Source: CAYRHJ01 sp964424105 (GTDB lineage: Bacteria > Planctomycetota > Phycisphaerae > UBA1845). From it: a DNA stretch of 64,000 nt. The stretch spans positions 62,001-126,000 of the forward strand of contig CAYRHJ010000007.1 of the NCBI GenBank assembly GCA_964424105.1, given 5' to 3'. A program made the position numbers and the translations under genes. Under the pieces are notes generated by a model, which searched no databases, was not told the origin of the DNA, and saw nothing but the letters and a program-made list of their open reading frames with translations. This document shows positions 50,055 to 59,581 of this stretch, one piece after another; the stretch's first letter is position 1, and every line of letters begins with the position of its first letter.

Positions 50055-50096
50055 GCAATGTTCCAGCCGGAACGGCGGTCAACGCCCGCGATCAAA

Positions 50097-50124
50097 TTGA
50101 CAGGGTGTTGACCCGCGCTATACT
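50097..50124 (+). promoter_or_regulatory. Sigma-70-type promoter of the LptD-like gene
   Basis: TTGACA (50097-50102), 16-nt spacer, TATACT (50119-50124): the best promoter match seen in the window. Transcription would start near 50131, so the GTG at 50105 cannot be the translation start of the following gene. Confidence 0.7.
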
Positions 50125-50167
50125 GCGAACCGACACGGGCAATCGGCATTATTGGCGCGGTAAGACA

Positions 50168-53056
50168 TTGCGGTCCAGATATTTGCGGGCAGTTAGCGTA
50201 TGGCATGCGGCAACCGCATCCCGGTTGCGAGGCTACGGCTACGGCTACGGCTGCGTGTTGGCGTTGCTGGCCGTTTCGGCGGGGGCGCAATCACCCGTCC
50301 CGCTGGCCGACCGGGTGACCGAACCCCTGTTGCCCACGGGCGTTGTTCCACACGACGTCGCGATCGACGGGCAGTTGGCCTACCTGTGGCCAACCGGGGC
50401 GAATCAACAAACCATACACGTGGTGGGTGATTTCTCGCTGACGGTGGGGGATCGCAAACTGACCGCACAGCAGGGAATTGTGTGGATGGAGCCACGCGAG
50501 CTGGACGGTCGACGGTACCACCGTTTCGACGTGTTCTTGTATCGTGCGGCGTCGGCGGTGGAGCCGGCGGGGACGATCACGAGGGGCCCGGTGCTGTTTG
50601 TGACGGTCAGCAGCTTCGGTGACGTGGTGGTGTCCGCGAATCGGCGAACGTTGGCATCGTCGGAAAACACGGCGGTCTATCAAGATGCCCTGCGGGTGCG
50701 CGATCAATTGCGGGCTGCGGTTCCGGGCGGAGGTGACGAGTTGACGACGCCTGCGGGCCCGCTCGCGGGGGTTCCGGCGGAGGCTGACTTGACGCAGGAG
50801 GTTTCCTTCGCAGCCGACCAAACGACCTATTCCGAGCTGCCCGATTCGCAGCCCATCGTTGTGGCCATCGGAAACGTGGTGGTCCAGCGAATCGATCCGG
50901 CTGGTTTGAACACGCTCGAGTTGCACGCGGACGCGGGTGTTTTGTTCCTGAAGGCCGGGGTGGATGGGCAGCAGGTCGAACGGGCGGACGACCTTGCGGG
51001 GTCATCGCCACCTGTCGAAGCCGTCTATTTGGAAGGAGATATTCGCGTCTCGCTGGGCGAGCGAAACATGCGGGCATCGCGATTGCTGTACGACCTTCGC
51101 AACGATCGAGCCACGATTCTGGATGCCGTGGTTTTCGGGATGGTGCCGGATCGCAATCTTCCGTTATACGTGCGGGCGGCGGAAGTGCGGATGCTATCGC
51201 AGCGCGAGTTTTCCGCCCATGACGCGATGTTGACGACGAGCGAATTCCACACACCGCATTATCACATCGGGGCGGAGCGCATCGACGTCGTGGATCGGAC
51301 CACACGGTCGCTGTCGGGAGAACAACTGGGTTTGGCCCGTGCGACGTATCGCGTGGAAGACGCTACGTTCAATCTGTATAACGTGCCCATTTTGTATTGG
51401 CCCGGTTCGGCGGGAAAGGTGTCGCTGGGCGATTCGGCGCTGCGCGGGATAAGCGTCGGCGGGGGCGATGACTTCGGTTTGTCGGTGGAGACGCAATGGG
51501 ACTTTTTCAACCTACTGAGCCTGCCGGCTCCTGAAGGGTTCGACGCGGAGTTGCGGTTGGACTATTTCTCGAAACGGGGTCCGGCGGTCGGTTTGGACCT
51601 GAATTACGAAGGCGACGATTATTTCGGTTTATATCGCGGATATTTGATCGACGATCGCGGCGACGACAACCTGGGCCGATTCCGCAAGAACGAACGCGAT
51701 AGCGGCACGCGGGGTCGATCCACGCTGCGTCATCGGCAATACCTGCCGGATGATTGGGAGCTGAGCGTCGAAGCCTCCTACATCAGTGATCCGGGATTCC
51801 TGGAGGAGTATTTCGAGAGCGAGTTCGACGAGGGCAAGGAGCAGGAGACACTCGTCTATCTCAAAAAGCAGCGCGACAATTGGGCGTTTACGGCCTTGGG
51901 TCAGGTCCGCTGGAATGACTTCTATACCCAAACCGAGCGATGGCCGGACTTCGGGTTTCACTTGATTGGTCAGCCGGTGGGCGACTGGGGAACGTGGTTC
52001 AGCGAGAATCGGGCGGGGGTGGTTCGCTATCGGGCGGCGGATCAAGATTTGTTTCAGTGGCTTCGCTACGGTTCGGACGGTCCGTCGTCCGGTTCGACGT
52101 TCCGTGGGGATACGCGCCAGGAGATCGACGTACCCCTGGATTTAGGCCCGTTGCGCGTGGTCCCGTTCTTGGCGGTGCGAGGAACGGCCTGGGACGACTC
52201 GCCGGACGAAGGCGGGCTGGGCCGGGCGTTTGCGACGTTCGGCGTCCGGGCGAGCGCTTATCTTTCACGTGTGTATCCCGGAATTCAGAGTCGACTATGG
52301 GACGTGAACGGCGTTCGTCACATCATCAAACCGGAGCTGGTGGCTTGGTCGTCGCACTCGAATCACGATTCGGCTGATTTGTATGCTTTTGACGAGAGCG
52401 TCGAAGGAATTGACGATTTCGACGGCGCGAAAATCGGCGTGCAGCAGCGCTGGCAGACCAAGCGTGGCGCTCCCGGTGCGGAACGGGTGGTTGATTGGAT
52501 CTCGCTTGACGTTGAAATGGGTGCGTTCAATGACGTGCCGGGCGATGATTTGACCAACGGGTTTGTGTCGTATTCCAGGCCTGAAAACAGCGTCGCACGA
52601 AATTTCGTCAACACGGAATTCATCTGGCGGGTGAACGACGCGACGGTGTTGGCGAGTGAAATGAATTACGACCTCAACGACGGCGAAGTCGATATTTTCA
52701 ACGTCTCGCTGGCGGTGGAGCGGACTCCGCGTTTCAGTTATATGGTGGGGTATCGATTCATCGAGGAGACGGAATCCAATCTGTTGGGGTTGGGCATGAA
52801 TTATCGAATTGACGAGAAACATGCCATCGCCCTTCGCGAGCAGTTTGACTTGGCGCGTGGCGAGACACTTGATTTCAGCATCGGGTACGTTCGCAAGTTC
52901 CCGCGTTGGTACACGGCCATCATCTTCGATCTGGATGAAGCGGAAGGCAACGTCGGCGTTTCGTTGGCGATTTGGCCGGAAGGGTTGCCGCGGGCGACGG
53001 TGGGATCCCGCCGTTTCACGGGATTGGCGACGTCGACGGCCATGACGAATCGATAG
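50168..53056 (+). CDS. LptD/OstA-like outer membrane LPS-assembly protein
   Basis: About 962 residues if TTG 50168 is used; TTG 50186 and TTG 50222 are alternatives, all downstream of the promoter, and no in-frame ATG precedes the signal peptide. Signal: GCVLALLAVSAGAQS. An OstA-like periplasmic part has repeated beta-jellyroll strands (FSLTVGDRKLTAQQGIVWME, VEAVYLEGDIRVSLGERNMR, ASRLLYDLRNDRATILDAVV). The C-terminal 550 residues look like an LptD barrel: VPILYWPG, alternating strands, GVRHIIKPELVAWSS, SLDVEMGAFND and DFSIGYVRKFPRWYTAII. It would insert lipopolysaccharide into the outer leaflet. Confidence 0.82.
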   Translation: MRSRYLRAVSVWHAATASRLRGYGYGYGCVLALLAVSAGAQSPVPLADRVTEPLLPTGVVPHDVAIDGQLAYLWPTGANQQTIHVVGDFSLTVGDRKLTAQQGIVWMEPRELDGRRYHRFDVFLYRAASAVEPAGTITRGPVLFVTVSSFGDVVVSANRRTLASSENTAVYQDALRVRDQLRAAVPGGGDELTTPAGPLAGVPAEADLTQEVSFAADQTTYSELPDSQPIVVAIGNVVVQRIDPAGLNTLELHADAGVLFLKAGVDGQQVERADDLAGSSPPVEAVYLEGDIRVSLGERNMRASRLLYDLRNDRATILDAVVFGMVPDRNLPLYVRAAEVRMLSQREFSAHDAMLTTSEFHTPHYHIGAERIDVVDRTTRSLSGEQLGLARATYRVEDATFNLYNVPILYWPGSAGKVSLGDSALRGISVGGGDDFGLSVETQWDFFNLLSLPAPEGFDAELRLDYFSKRGPAVGLDLNYEGDDYFGLYRGYLIDDRGDDNLGRFRKNERDSGTRGRSTLRHRQYLPDDWELSVEASYISDPGFLEEYFESEFDEGKEQETLVYLKKQRDNWAFTALGQVRWNDFYTQTERWPDFGFHLIGQPVGDWGTWFSENRAGVVRYRAADQDLFQWLRYGSDGPSSGSTFRGDTRQEIDVPLDLGPLRVVPFLAVRGTAWDDSPDEGGLGRAFATFGVRASAYLSRVYPGIQSRLWDVNGVRHIIKPELVAWSSHSNHDSADLYAFDESVEGIDDFDGAKIGVQQRWQTKRGAPGAERVVDWISLDVEMGAFNDVPGDDLTNGFVSYSRPENSVARNFVNTEFIWRVNDATVLASEMNYDLNDGEVDIFNVSLAVERTPRFSYMVGYRFIEETESNLLGLGMNYRIDEKHAIALREQFDLARGETLDFSIGYVRKFPRWYTAIIFDLDEAEGNVGVSLAIWPEGLPRATVGSRRFTGLATSTAMTNR

Positions 53057-53100
53057 ATTTTCGACGGTTCGATCCGCTGTGAAGGACACGGCCACTTTTC

Positions 53101-55335
53101 ATGCATGTTGACTGGATCGTCAGACACCACAAGGTCGCCGTTGCATCGATGGCTGCGGCGACGGTTGTTTCCATCCTGTCGTTGGGTCTTCGAGGTCTAC
53201 GCCGCGATTATTCGCTGGAAGCTTTTGTGGCCACGCAGAGTGACGCGTATGCGTTGTTCCGGCGGGTGATGGATGAATTCGTCAGCACGGAGCTGGCGGT
53301 GATCGCCATCGAGAGCGGCGATGCCCAATCCCAAGAAACGCTGGCCTTGGCGGAACATATGGTTCGGTCGATCCGACCGATGCGAGCCGTTCAGCGAGCG
53401 ACGTCGCTGGCAGACGTGCTGGCGAGCCTGCCGGAAGTCGTTCGCGGATACGTGGCGTCGAGCGTTCGCGAGCATCCGCTTTTCGCGGGCAATCTAATCA
53501 GTTACGACGGTCGGACCGCAGCCATCGTGTTGCAGATGGCGGGTGAAGGCGCAACAGGTGCGGAACGGGTCGAGACCGTCGGGCGTTTGCGGGAAATCGT
53601 GGCCGACGCCCGGCTGATGCACCCTGAATGGCGAATCGTTCTGGCCGGTCCGTATGTCACGCTGATTGACATGTACGACTACGTGGATCGGGATTTGTTG
53701 ACGTTCAGCGTTTCGGCGGCCGTTTTGTCGCTGGTGATGTTGGGGGTGGTTTTTCGGCGATGGGCGGCGGTGCTATTTGCTACGGCGGTGGCGGGGTCGG
53801 CCACGATCTGCACGTTGGGGCTGGCGTCGTTGCTGAATCTGCCGGCCACGTTGATTACACAGATGATCGTGATTCTGGTTGTCGTGCTTTCGGTGGCCAA
53901 CGGGGTTCATCTCATCGCGGCGGATGACGAAATTTTCGGACAGACGCCGTTTTTGGATTGGCGTGAACGGGCGCGACGGGTGCTGGGTCGCATGTTGGCG
54001 CCGTGCTCGGCGGTCATGATCACGACGGCGGTCGGTTTCGGATCTGTCGCGATTTCGTCGATTACGCCGGTTCGCATGTTCGGATTTTTAATGGTCGTGG
54101 GGTTGGTGTTGTCGCTGGTGTTTTCGATGTTCGCGACGGTGGTTCTGATTCGGATTCGCCCGGCCACGAGTTCGTCGCGAAAAGACGATCGCGTTTCAAA
54201 TGCGTTGCGTGAACTGGGCAGATGGGTCGTGGGGCGGCGGACGCGCATCATGGTGGGGTTCGCGGTGGGGGTGGCGTTGTTTGACGCGGGCTTGCCTCGC
54301 CTCGAATTCGAAAGCGACTTCGTGAAGAATTTCCGCCCGAACAGTGACGTTCGAAAAAGCTACGAATTCATAGAAACCCACCTGACGCCCACCGGCTCGA
54401 TCGAGGTGGTCGTTCGTCGGCGCGGCGGCGGGTCCATCTTGTCCGCGGACAGCGTGGCCGGCCTGCATCGTTTGGGTCATGCGGTCGTTTCCCGGATGGG
54501 CGCGGTGGGAAAGGCCCTGTCATTGGCGGACGCCTTGACGCTAAGCCCCGGCGGCCTGCCCACGACGGCCATAGGATTGGCTGGGCGATTGGCGTTGTCG
54601 CGGCGATTGCTGGGGGACGACGCGATTCGCAATTTCCTCAACGCCGATGAAACGGCACTGCGACTGAATCTGCGGGCCCGGGAAGGCATTTCCGTCCACC
54701 AAAAACTGGCGATGGCTGCCCGCATCGAACAGTTGGCTGCGGAGGAGATGGGGCCCGAATTCGAGGTCGAGGTGACGGGCTTGTACGTATTTTACGCGGG
54801 CCTCGTCGCGGATTTGTGGCGGGACCAATTTCGGTCACTAAGCCTGACCGTGCCGTTGGTGTTGGCTGTGTTGATCGTGGTATTGCGATCGGTGGGTGCG
54901 GGTGTGGTGGCCATGGTGCCGACGGTGCTGCCGGTGGTTTTTTGTCTGGGGGCGATGGGGTGGCTGGGCATCCCCATCAACATGACGACGGCGATGATGC
55001 TGTCGGTGACGGTGGGCATCGCCGTGGATGACGCGGTTCACTACCTATGGCGATTGCGGGCCACGTTGAAAGACAAGGGCGATTATGGTCTGGCGATTGG
55101 GCAGGTCCACGGCAGCGTGGGCAGGGCCTGCGTTTTCACGACGGTGGTGATCGCGGGCGGATTTTGGATTCTGATGATTTCCGAATTCTTGCCGACGGCC
55201 TATTTCGGTGGGTTGCTGGGCTTTACGATGTGTTGCGCGTTGGCGGGGGATTTGTTGCTGCTTCCCGCGATGGTTCTGGCGTTTCAACCGTTTGGAAAGG
55301 CACGTTTATCTGGATTCCGGCCTGCGCCGGAATGA
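53101..55335 (+). CDS. RND-superfamily (MMPL/HAE3-type) exporter
   Basis: 744 residues with twelve predicted membrane helices in two halves: one N-terminal helix, a periplasmic loop (about 35-195), helices 2-6 (AVLSLVMLGVVFRRWAAVLF, ITQMIVILVVVLSVANGVHL), then the same layout repeated (LRSVGAGVVAMVPTVLPVVF, MMLSVTVGIAVDDAVHYLW). VANGVHL and AVDDAVHYLW are the paired helix-4 motifs of MMPL/HpnN proteins with the proton-relay residues. Such exporters move lipids or hydrophobic compounds, in keeping with the LptD-like neighbour 44 nt upstream. The last eight residues and the stop are encoded by an ATTCCGGCG repeat. Confidence 0.87.
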   Translation: MHVDWIVRHHKVAVASMAAATVVSILSLGLRGLRRDYSLEAFVATQSDAYALFRRVMDEFVSTELAVIAIESGDAQSQETLALAEHMVRSIRPMRAVQRATSLADVLASLPEVVRGYVASSVREHPLFAGNLISYDGRTAAIVLQMAGEGATGAERVETVGRLREIVADARLMHPEWRIVLAGPYVTLIDMYDYVDRDLLTFSVSAAVLSLVMLGVVFRRWAAVLFATAVAGSATICTLGLASLLNLPATLITQMIVILVVVLSVANGVHLIAADDEIFGQTPFLDWRERARRVLGRMLAPCSAVMITTAVGFGSVAISSITPVRMFGFLMVVGLVLSLVFSMFATVVLIRIRPATSSSRKDDRVSNALRELGRWVVGRRTRIMVGFAVGVALFDAGLPRLEFESDFVKNFRPNSDVRKSYEFIETHLTPTGSIEVVVRRRGGGSILSADSVAGLHRLGHAVVSRMGAVGKALSLADALTLSPGGLPTTAIGLAGRLALSRRLLGDDAIRNFLNADETALRLNLRAREGISVHQKLAMAARIEQLAAEEMGPEFEVEVTGLYVFYAGLVADLWRDQFRSLSLTVPLVLAVLIVVLRSVGAGVVAMVPTVLPVVFCLGAMGWLGIPINMTTAMMLSVTVGIAVDDAVHYLWRLRATLKDKGDYGLAIGQVHGSVGRACVFTTVVIAGGFWILMISEFLPTAYFGGLLGFTMCCALAGDLLLLPAMVLAFQPFGKARLSGFRPAPE

Positions 55336-55357
55336 CAGCGAAAACACCGGAATGACG
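55310..55357. repeat. ATTCCGGCG repeat family C overlapping a gene end
   Basis: CTGGATTCCGGCCTGCGCCG followed by GAATGACAG and a second ACCGGAATGACGG. The TGA within the first copy is the stop codon of the exporter gene, giving a SGFRPAPE ending. Confidence 0.82.
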
Positions 55358-55371
55358 GTCTCGGTGAATGA

Positions 55372-56460
55372 TCACGGTCCGGGGCGATCGGTTTCCCATC
55401 GGGTGGGCCGGGGAGCGAACGCCTGCATCTGCGGGACCTGCAAGTCCACGACCCGCCGAACGGTTTCCGCGGATCCGCGCTGGGCGATCAGCGTGATTCG
55501 ATACGTGCCCGGTTCCGCGTAGGTATGCACGGGCTCGGCGATCAGCGATCGGCCACCGTCACCGAAACTCCATTCGTACTGCTCCGGTTCAAAAGATGAC
55601 TTGATTTTGAATTGCACGGTCAGGGGGTCGCGGTCTTCCATGGCCAACGTGCGAATGTGCAGCCACGGTTCCTTGCGAAGTACGCGTTCGAAAAGGGCCA
55701 CGGCTTCGCTGGGATGACCGCGATGCCCGCCGGGGACTTCGATGGCCCGCACGTTGACGTAATGATCCTCCAGCCACTCGATGCATTTTCGCGCGTGACC
55801 ACCGGTCAATAGATCGCCCGATCCATAAATGACGGCGACGGGTTGATGCGGGTCAATGTGTTCAATAACGTCAGCGAGGAACAGCGCGTCGAAGTTGCCC
55901 TGCTGAAGCGCGATCGCACGGAAGACCGTGGGGTTGCGTAATCCGCTGAACAGAACGGCGAAGTTGCCGGCGGACCAACCGGTGATGAAGACCCGGTCTG
56001 CGGAGATGTTGTACGCCCCCCGCAGATGTCTGACGGTCTCCAGGATTCGAGCTTCATCCTCCCACTGCCGAGCGATTTGCGTTGTCGGCCCGGGCAGGGG
56101 GAACGCGGACGTGCCGTACAAACTTGGTGCCGCGACGATGAATCCGCGTTCTTCCGCGAGCTTCACCCAATCCAACATCTGCCGCAGGGGGTTGTCCCAC
56201 GGCGTCGTCCCGTGACACAGAATGATCAGTGGCCATTTGAAGTCCGTGCTGTAATGCGAGGGCACGTATAGCAGGTACTCTTGATTCAGTTCCGGCAATC
56301 GTTCCCGGGTAATCGGGTTCGGCACGCCGGCGTCGCGATAGTTGGGGCACCCCGCGGAGGCGAGCGGCAGCAACCCGAGCAGCCATCGCGAGGATCGTGA
56401 CCTATTCAATGATGTTCTCCGTTGCAACATCCCATCGTCGTCGTTTCGATCGGTGCCCAT
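55372..56460 (-). CDS. Alpha/beta hydrolase (esterase/PHB depolymerase-like) lipoprotein with C-terminal PKD domain
   Basis: 362 residues from ATG 56460 (ATG 56430 is possible). Lipoprotein signal RWLLGLLPLASAGC, lipobox cysteine C38. Catalytic region: WPLIILCHGTTPWDNP (oxyanion), RVFITGWSAGNFAVLFSGL (nucleophile Ser in GWSAG), IYGSGDLLTGG (Asp) and EVPGGHRGHP (His). Residues about 275-345 form a PKD domain: YEWSFGDGGRSL and HTYAEPGTYRITLIA. A membrane-anchored esterase acting on polymers or surface glycans is inferred; PKD domains often mediate binding to carbohydrate or protein. Confidence 0.85.
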   Translation of the reverse strand: MGTDRNDDDGMLQRRTSLNRSRSSRWLLGLLPLASAGCPNYRDAGVPNPITRERLPELNQEYLLYVPSHYSTDFKWPLIILCHGTTPWDNPLRQMLDWVKLAEERGFIVAAPSLYGTSAFPLPGPTTQIARQWEDEARILETVRHLRGAYNISADRVFITGWSAGNFAVLFSGLRNPTVFRAIALQQGNFDALFLADVIEHIDPHQPVAVIYGSGDLLTGGHARKCIEWLEDHYVNVRAIEVPGGHRGHPSEAVALFERVLRKEPWLHIRTLAMEDRDPLTVQFKIKSSFEPEQYEWSFGDGGRSLIAEPVHTYAEPGTYRITLIAQRGSAETVRRVVDLQVPQMQAFAPRPTRWETDRPGP

Positions 56461-56660
56461 CGATCCTGGGTCACCGGTTTTTCAAGAATGAATCCGCCGA
56501 TCCGCCGCGGCCAATGACGGTCCAGCCGTCCGTGACCCCGGCCATCGGTTCGCGGACACAGCCACCCGCATCGTAAATCCGCATCGAATTTACGGAACGA
56601 GCGCGATCGTAGTAGCTTGGCCAATCGTGGTCAACGTCGCTCGTCCGACAATTGATACCG

Positions 56661-57719
56661 TCAAACGGTCGCGGAATTGCAGGTCAGAACTTCAGAAAAA
56701 ACCCGAATGGCGCGGGGGATCGCCTCCGACGAGATATCAAGATGCGTAACGGCGCGAATGCGTTGCGGACCGATCGCCAAAACCGCTACACCGGATTCGA
56801 GCAATCGTCCCGCGATGGCCTTGGCTGACCCCATGCTGTGTTCTAAATCAATATAGACCATGTTCGTTTCCACCGCGTCGGGATCGACGGATAGGCCGGC
56901 GATGCCCAACAGCCCGCCGGCTAATTGTCGCGCGGTTGCATGGTCCTGGGCCAGTCGATCCACGTGATGGTCCAATGCGTGAATCGCAGCCGCAGCCAGC
57001 ACGCCGGCCTGTCGCATGCCCCCGCCGAACATCTTTCGAAATCGATGGATTCGTTTGATCAACGCAGCCGAGCCGGCCACGGCAGAACCCACCGGCGCCC
57101 CCAATCCCTTTGAAAAACACATGGAAACGGTATCGAAGTATCGGGCGTATTCTGCCGCGCGGTGACCCGTGGCGACACAAGCGTTCATCAGCCGAGCGCC
57201 GTCGAGGTGCATGTTCAGCCCGTTGTCGCGGGCGATGTCATGCACCGCCTTGATCTCGTCCAACGACCAGATAGACCCACCGCCGCGATTATGGGTGTTT
57301 TCGATGACCACCAATCGGGATTGGGCGTAGTGCGACTCCGGCGGGCGAATCGCCGCAAAGACTTGATCGGCCGTGAAAATTCCGCGCTGGCCGGGTAGCA
57401 GGCTGTACGAACAGCCGGACAACCCTGCCGGCGCGCCTCCTTCGTAGTGATAAATGTGGCTGTCGCGATGACAGATGATCTCGTCGCCGGGTTCGGTTTG
57501 TGCGCGAATGGCGGTTTGGTTGGCCATGGAACCGGAGGGCACGAACAGGGCGGCTTCCTTGCCCATCAGTTCCGCCACGCGATCTTGCAATCGAATAACG
57601 GTGGGATCGTCGCCCAATACGTCGTCGCCGACCTCGGCGGTGGCCATGGCTTGACGCATCGCCGGCGTCGGTCGGGTCACGGTGTCGCTGCGCAAGTCGA
57701 TCAGGTTCGTTTCATTCAT
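56661..57719 (-). CDS. ltaE: Low-specificity L-threonine aldolase
   Basis: 352 residues, slightly longer than usual. IDLRSDTVTRPTPAMRQAMA at the start, VGDDVLGDDPTV, VPSGSMANQTAIRA, CHRDSHIYHYEGGAPAGLSG, ENTHNRGGGSIW, LHLDGARL-type NMHLDGARLMNA and the PLP lysine in MCFSKGLGAPVGS. It splits threonine to glycine and acetaldehyde in the cytoplasm. The 200-nt gap to the upstream hydrolase gene shows no feature. Confidence 0.94.
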   Translation of the reverse strand: MNETNLIDLRSDTVTRPTPAMRQAMATAEVGDDVLGDDPTVIRLQDRVAELMGKEAALFVPSGSMANQTAIRAQTEPGDEIICHRDSHIYHYEGGAPAGLSGCSYSLLPGQRGIFTADQVFAAIRPPESHYAQSRLVVIENTHNRGGGSIWSLDEIKAVHDIARDNGLNMHLDGARLMNACVATGHRAAEYARYFDTVSMCFSKGLGAPVGSAVAGSAALIKRIHRFRKMFGGGMRQAGVLAAAAIHALDHHVDRLAQDHATARQLAGGLLGIAGLSVDPDAVETNMVYIDLEHSMGSAKAIAGRLLESGVAVLAIGPQRIRAVTHLDISSEAIPRAIRVFSEVLTCNSATV

Positions 57720-57849
57720 GGCGACCTATTGTACAAGATGTGATGCGAGTCGTCACATGGTTTCAATTCAGTCCGTTCACGCGTTACCGGTTGCGCATTG
57801 TTGACCGTTCACAGTCGCCGAAATGACTACGCAGGCCTCGAACAAATGG

Positions 57850-57936
57850 ACCGGTCGCGGGTTGGAGAGAGGTAGAAGACCGCTCGCTTGGCGCTCGCGG
57901 CTCGGAAAATGCGGTCGCGGCTCGGAAAAGACCGCG
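57850..57936 (-). repeat. Repeat family A, degenerate tandem copies
   Basis: ACCGCTCGCTTGGCGCTCGC followed by GGCTCGGAAAATGCG and GGTCGCGGCTCGGAAAAG, in the gap between the aldolase and the CPBP gene. The repeated CGGCTCGGAAA end is the same unit that is triplicated at 4928-4992. Confidence 0.7.
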
Positions 57937-57969
57937 ATCCTTGATTGTCAAATTGGAACCTAACCCGGT

Positions 57970-58731
57970 ATGGTGGTCGATGAAATCAGCGGTTCGCGGG
58001 GTCTTGGAATTGATTCGGCTGTAGGAGAGCTACCGCTCGTGCAATCACCTCGTCGCGTTCCCGGTTTTTCGATCGTGCTGTTCGTTACGGTGATCGGCCA
58101 CGCGTGTGCGGCCCTGCTCTATGCCCATCTGATCGTCGACGAGACCGCGCGTCGGGCGGTCTATTTCGGTTCCAAGGTCGTCATCAATGCCATTCCGTTG
58201 GTCTGGATGTTCGCCATGGAGCGCCGACCTTTCCGATGGCCCCATCCGACCCGGCGGGCAGTCATGCTGGGGCTGGCTTGGGGTTTGGTCATCGCAGGTG
58301 CGATACTCGTTTTCCATGGGATGTTCTTGGAAGGGAAATTGGAATCGCAAGCATTACGGGCCAAGGCCGGCGCGTACGGGGCGCTGGACCATTTCTTCCT
58401 TTTCGCGGTGTTTCTATGCGTCGCGAATTCAGGCATGGAGGAATATTACTGGCGGTGGTTCGTCTTTCGTGGGTTTCGGCGATACATGGGGCCCATGCCT
58501 GCCGCGGTGGCGTCGGCCCTGGGATTTACGCTGCATCATATCGTAGTGTTGGCCGCCTATTTTCCCGATGTGTCGCTTGTGGTAATGTTGAACGTCGGCG
58601 TTTTCGTGGGCGGTTTCATCTGGGCCATCTTGTACGAGCGAAGCGCCAACATATGTGCGCCTTGGCTCAGTCATCTGTTGGCCGACGCAGCCATCATGTG
58701 GGTGGCCTACGGGTTGCTGTTCGGAACCTGA
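57970..58731 (+). CDS. CPBP-family intramembrane metalloprotease (Abi/CAAX type)
   Basis: 253 residues with about seven membrane helices. The three conserved motifs of the family are seen: GMEEYYWRWFVFRGF (EExxxR), ALGFTLHHIVVLAA (FxxxH) and PWLSHLLADAAIMW (HxxxD). These glutamates, histidines and the Asp form the metal site of Rce1-like proteases. The substrate is unknown; bacterial members process peptides, act in immunity to bacteriocins or in abortive infection. ATG 57970 is used; GTG/ATG codons further in are possible. Confidence 0.87.
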   Translation: MVVDEISGSRGLGIDSAVGELPLVQSPRRVPGFSIVLFVTVIGHACAALLYAHLIVDETARRAVYFGSKVVINAIPLVWMFAMERRPFRWPHPTRRAVMLGLAWGLVIAGAILVFHGMFLEGKLESQALRAKAGAYGALDHFFLFAVFLCVANSGMEEYYWRWFVFRGFRRYMGPMPAAVASALGFTLHHIVVLAAYFPDVSLVVMLNVGVFVGGFIWAILYERSANICAPWLSHLLADAAIMWVAYGLLFGT

Positions 58732-58756
58732 CGCCGGTTTGCAAAATGGCGCATGC

Positions 58757-58820
58757 CGTCATTCCGGCGCTTGCCGTCAGTCCGTCAAACGTCGTCATTC
58801 CGGCGAATGCCGGAATCCAT
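58757..58820. repeat. ATTCCGGCG repeat family C, two copies
   Basis: GTCATTCCGGCGCTTGCCG and GTCATTCCGGCGAATGCCGG plus AATCCATGG, in the gap between the CPBP and MOSC genes. Confidence 0.82.
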
Positions 58821-58925
58821 GGCCATGGTTCCCTGTCCGTTGGCAGACAGCGCAGCCGGCTTGCCGGGGCGACACGAGCGGCCGAAAATTGAAGAATCCT
58901 GTGGCGCGGCAGACTTGGATTTCAG

Positions 58926-59402
58926 ATGAAAGGTAACACGGTGAAAATCGAAGGGGCGTGCGGTGTCGTTCGCGCCTTGGCCATCCGCACCGGCGATCGT
59001 GAACCGATGGTGGAAGTCGAGCAGCAGCGCGTCGTCGCGGGCCGAGGTTTGGAGGACGATCGCCGGGCAAAGGGGAAGCGAGGTATCACATTTTTGTCCG
59101 CCGAGCGTTGGCGGGAAACGATGGCCCTATTGGGAGAATCCCTGCCTTGGCATTCCCGGCGGGCGAATGTCCTGGTCGAAGGATTTGATTTAGCGGCCAC
59201 CATCGGGCAGTGCATTCGGGTCGGAAACGTTTCCATCAAAATCTGGGACGAAACCAGGCCTTGTGGCGAGATGGACGAGATCTGCATGGGTCTGAAGGAC
59301 GCGCTCAAGCCGGAATTGCGCGGCGGCGTTCATGGCGAGGTTTTGGAGGGCGGCGTGATACGCATCGGCGACCGAGTGACGCTGGCCCAGCCGGACATCT
59401 AA
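58926..59402 (+). CDS. MOSC-domain protein
   Basis: 158 residues. Typical MOSC pattern: VEVEQQRVVAGRGLEDDRRA, GITFLSAERWRET, RRANVLVEGFDLAATIGQCI, KIWDETRPCGEMDEIC with the conserved cysteine, and GVHGEVLEGGVIRIGDRVTL. MOSC domains deliver or hold molybdenum/sulfur in cofactor sulfuration; stand-alone small members are common in bacteria. ATG 58926 follows GAAAGG by few bases, so the start is weakly supported. The tandem repeat after its stop precedes tRNA-Val. Confidence 0.88.
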   Translation: MKGNTVKIEGACGVVRALAIRTGDREPMVEVEQQRVVAGRGLEDDRRAKGKRGITFLSAERWRETMALLGESLPWHSRRANVLVEGFDLAATIGQCIRVGNVSIKIWDETRPCGEMDEICMGLKDALKPELRGGVHGEVLEGGVIRIGDRVTLAQPDI

Positions 59403-59406
59403 CGTT

Positions 59407-59487
59407 GATCGAGCTTGCAAGTATGGATGGGCGGATCAAGCTTGCAAGCATGGTTGGGCGGATCGAGCTTGCAAGTATGGATGGATC
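59407..59487 (+). repeat. 27-bp tandem repeat, three units
   Basis: Units 59407-59433, 59434-59460 and 59461-59487, each GATCGAGCTTGCAAGTATGG plus ATGGGCG with a few changes. AGCTTGCAAG and CTTGCAAG make each unit partly palindromic. It lies between the MOSC stop and tRNA-Val. Confidence 0.88.
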
Positions 59488-59507
59488 GATAATTCACGTT
59501 TTTCCGG

Positions 59508-59581
59508 GGGCGGTTAGCTCAGTTGGCTAGAGCGCCTGCTTTACACGCAGGAAGTCGGGGGTTCAAGTCCCTCACCGCCCA
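59508..59581 (+). tRNA. tRNA-Val (anticodon TAC)
   Basis: Acceptor GGGCGGT pairs with ACCGCCC (discriminator A at 59581); D-arm TAGCTCAGTTGGCTAGAGC; anticodon arm CCTGC-TTTACAC-GCAGG with anticodon TAC; T-arm GGGGGTTCAAGTCCCTC. The CCA end is not encoded. Confidence 0.96.

Noticed and set aside
50105..50167. GTG 50105 as start of the LptD-like gene
   Set aside because: It lies between the -35 and -10 elements of a strong promoter, so it would not be transcribed from there.
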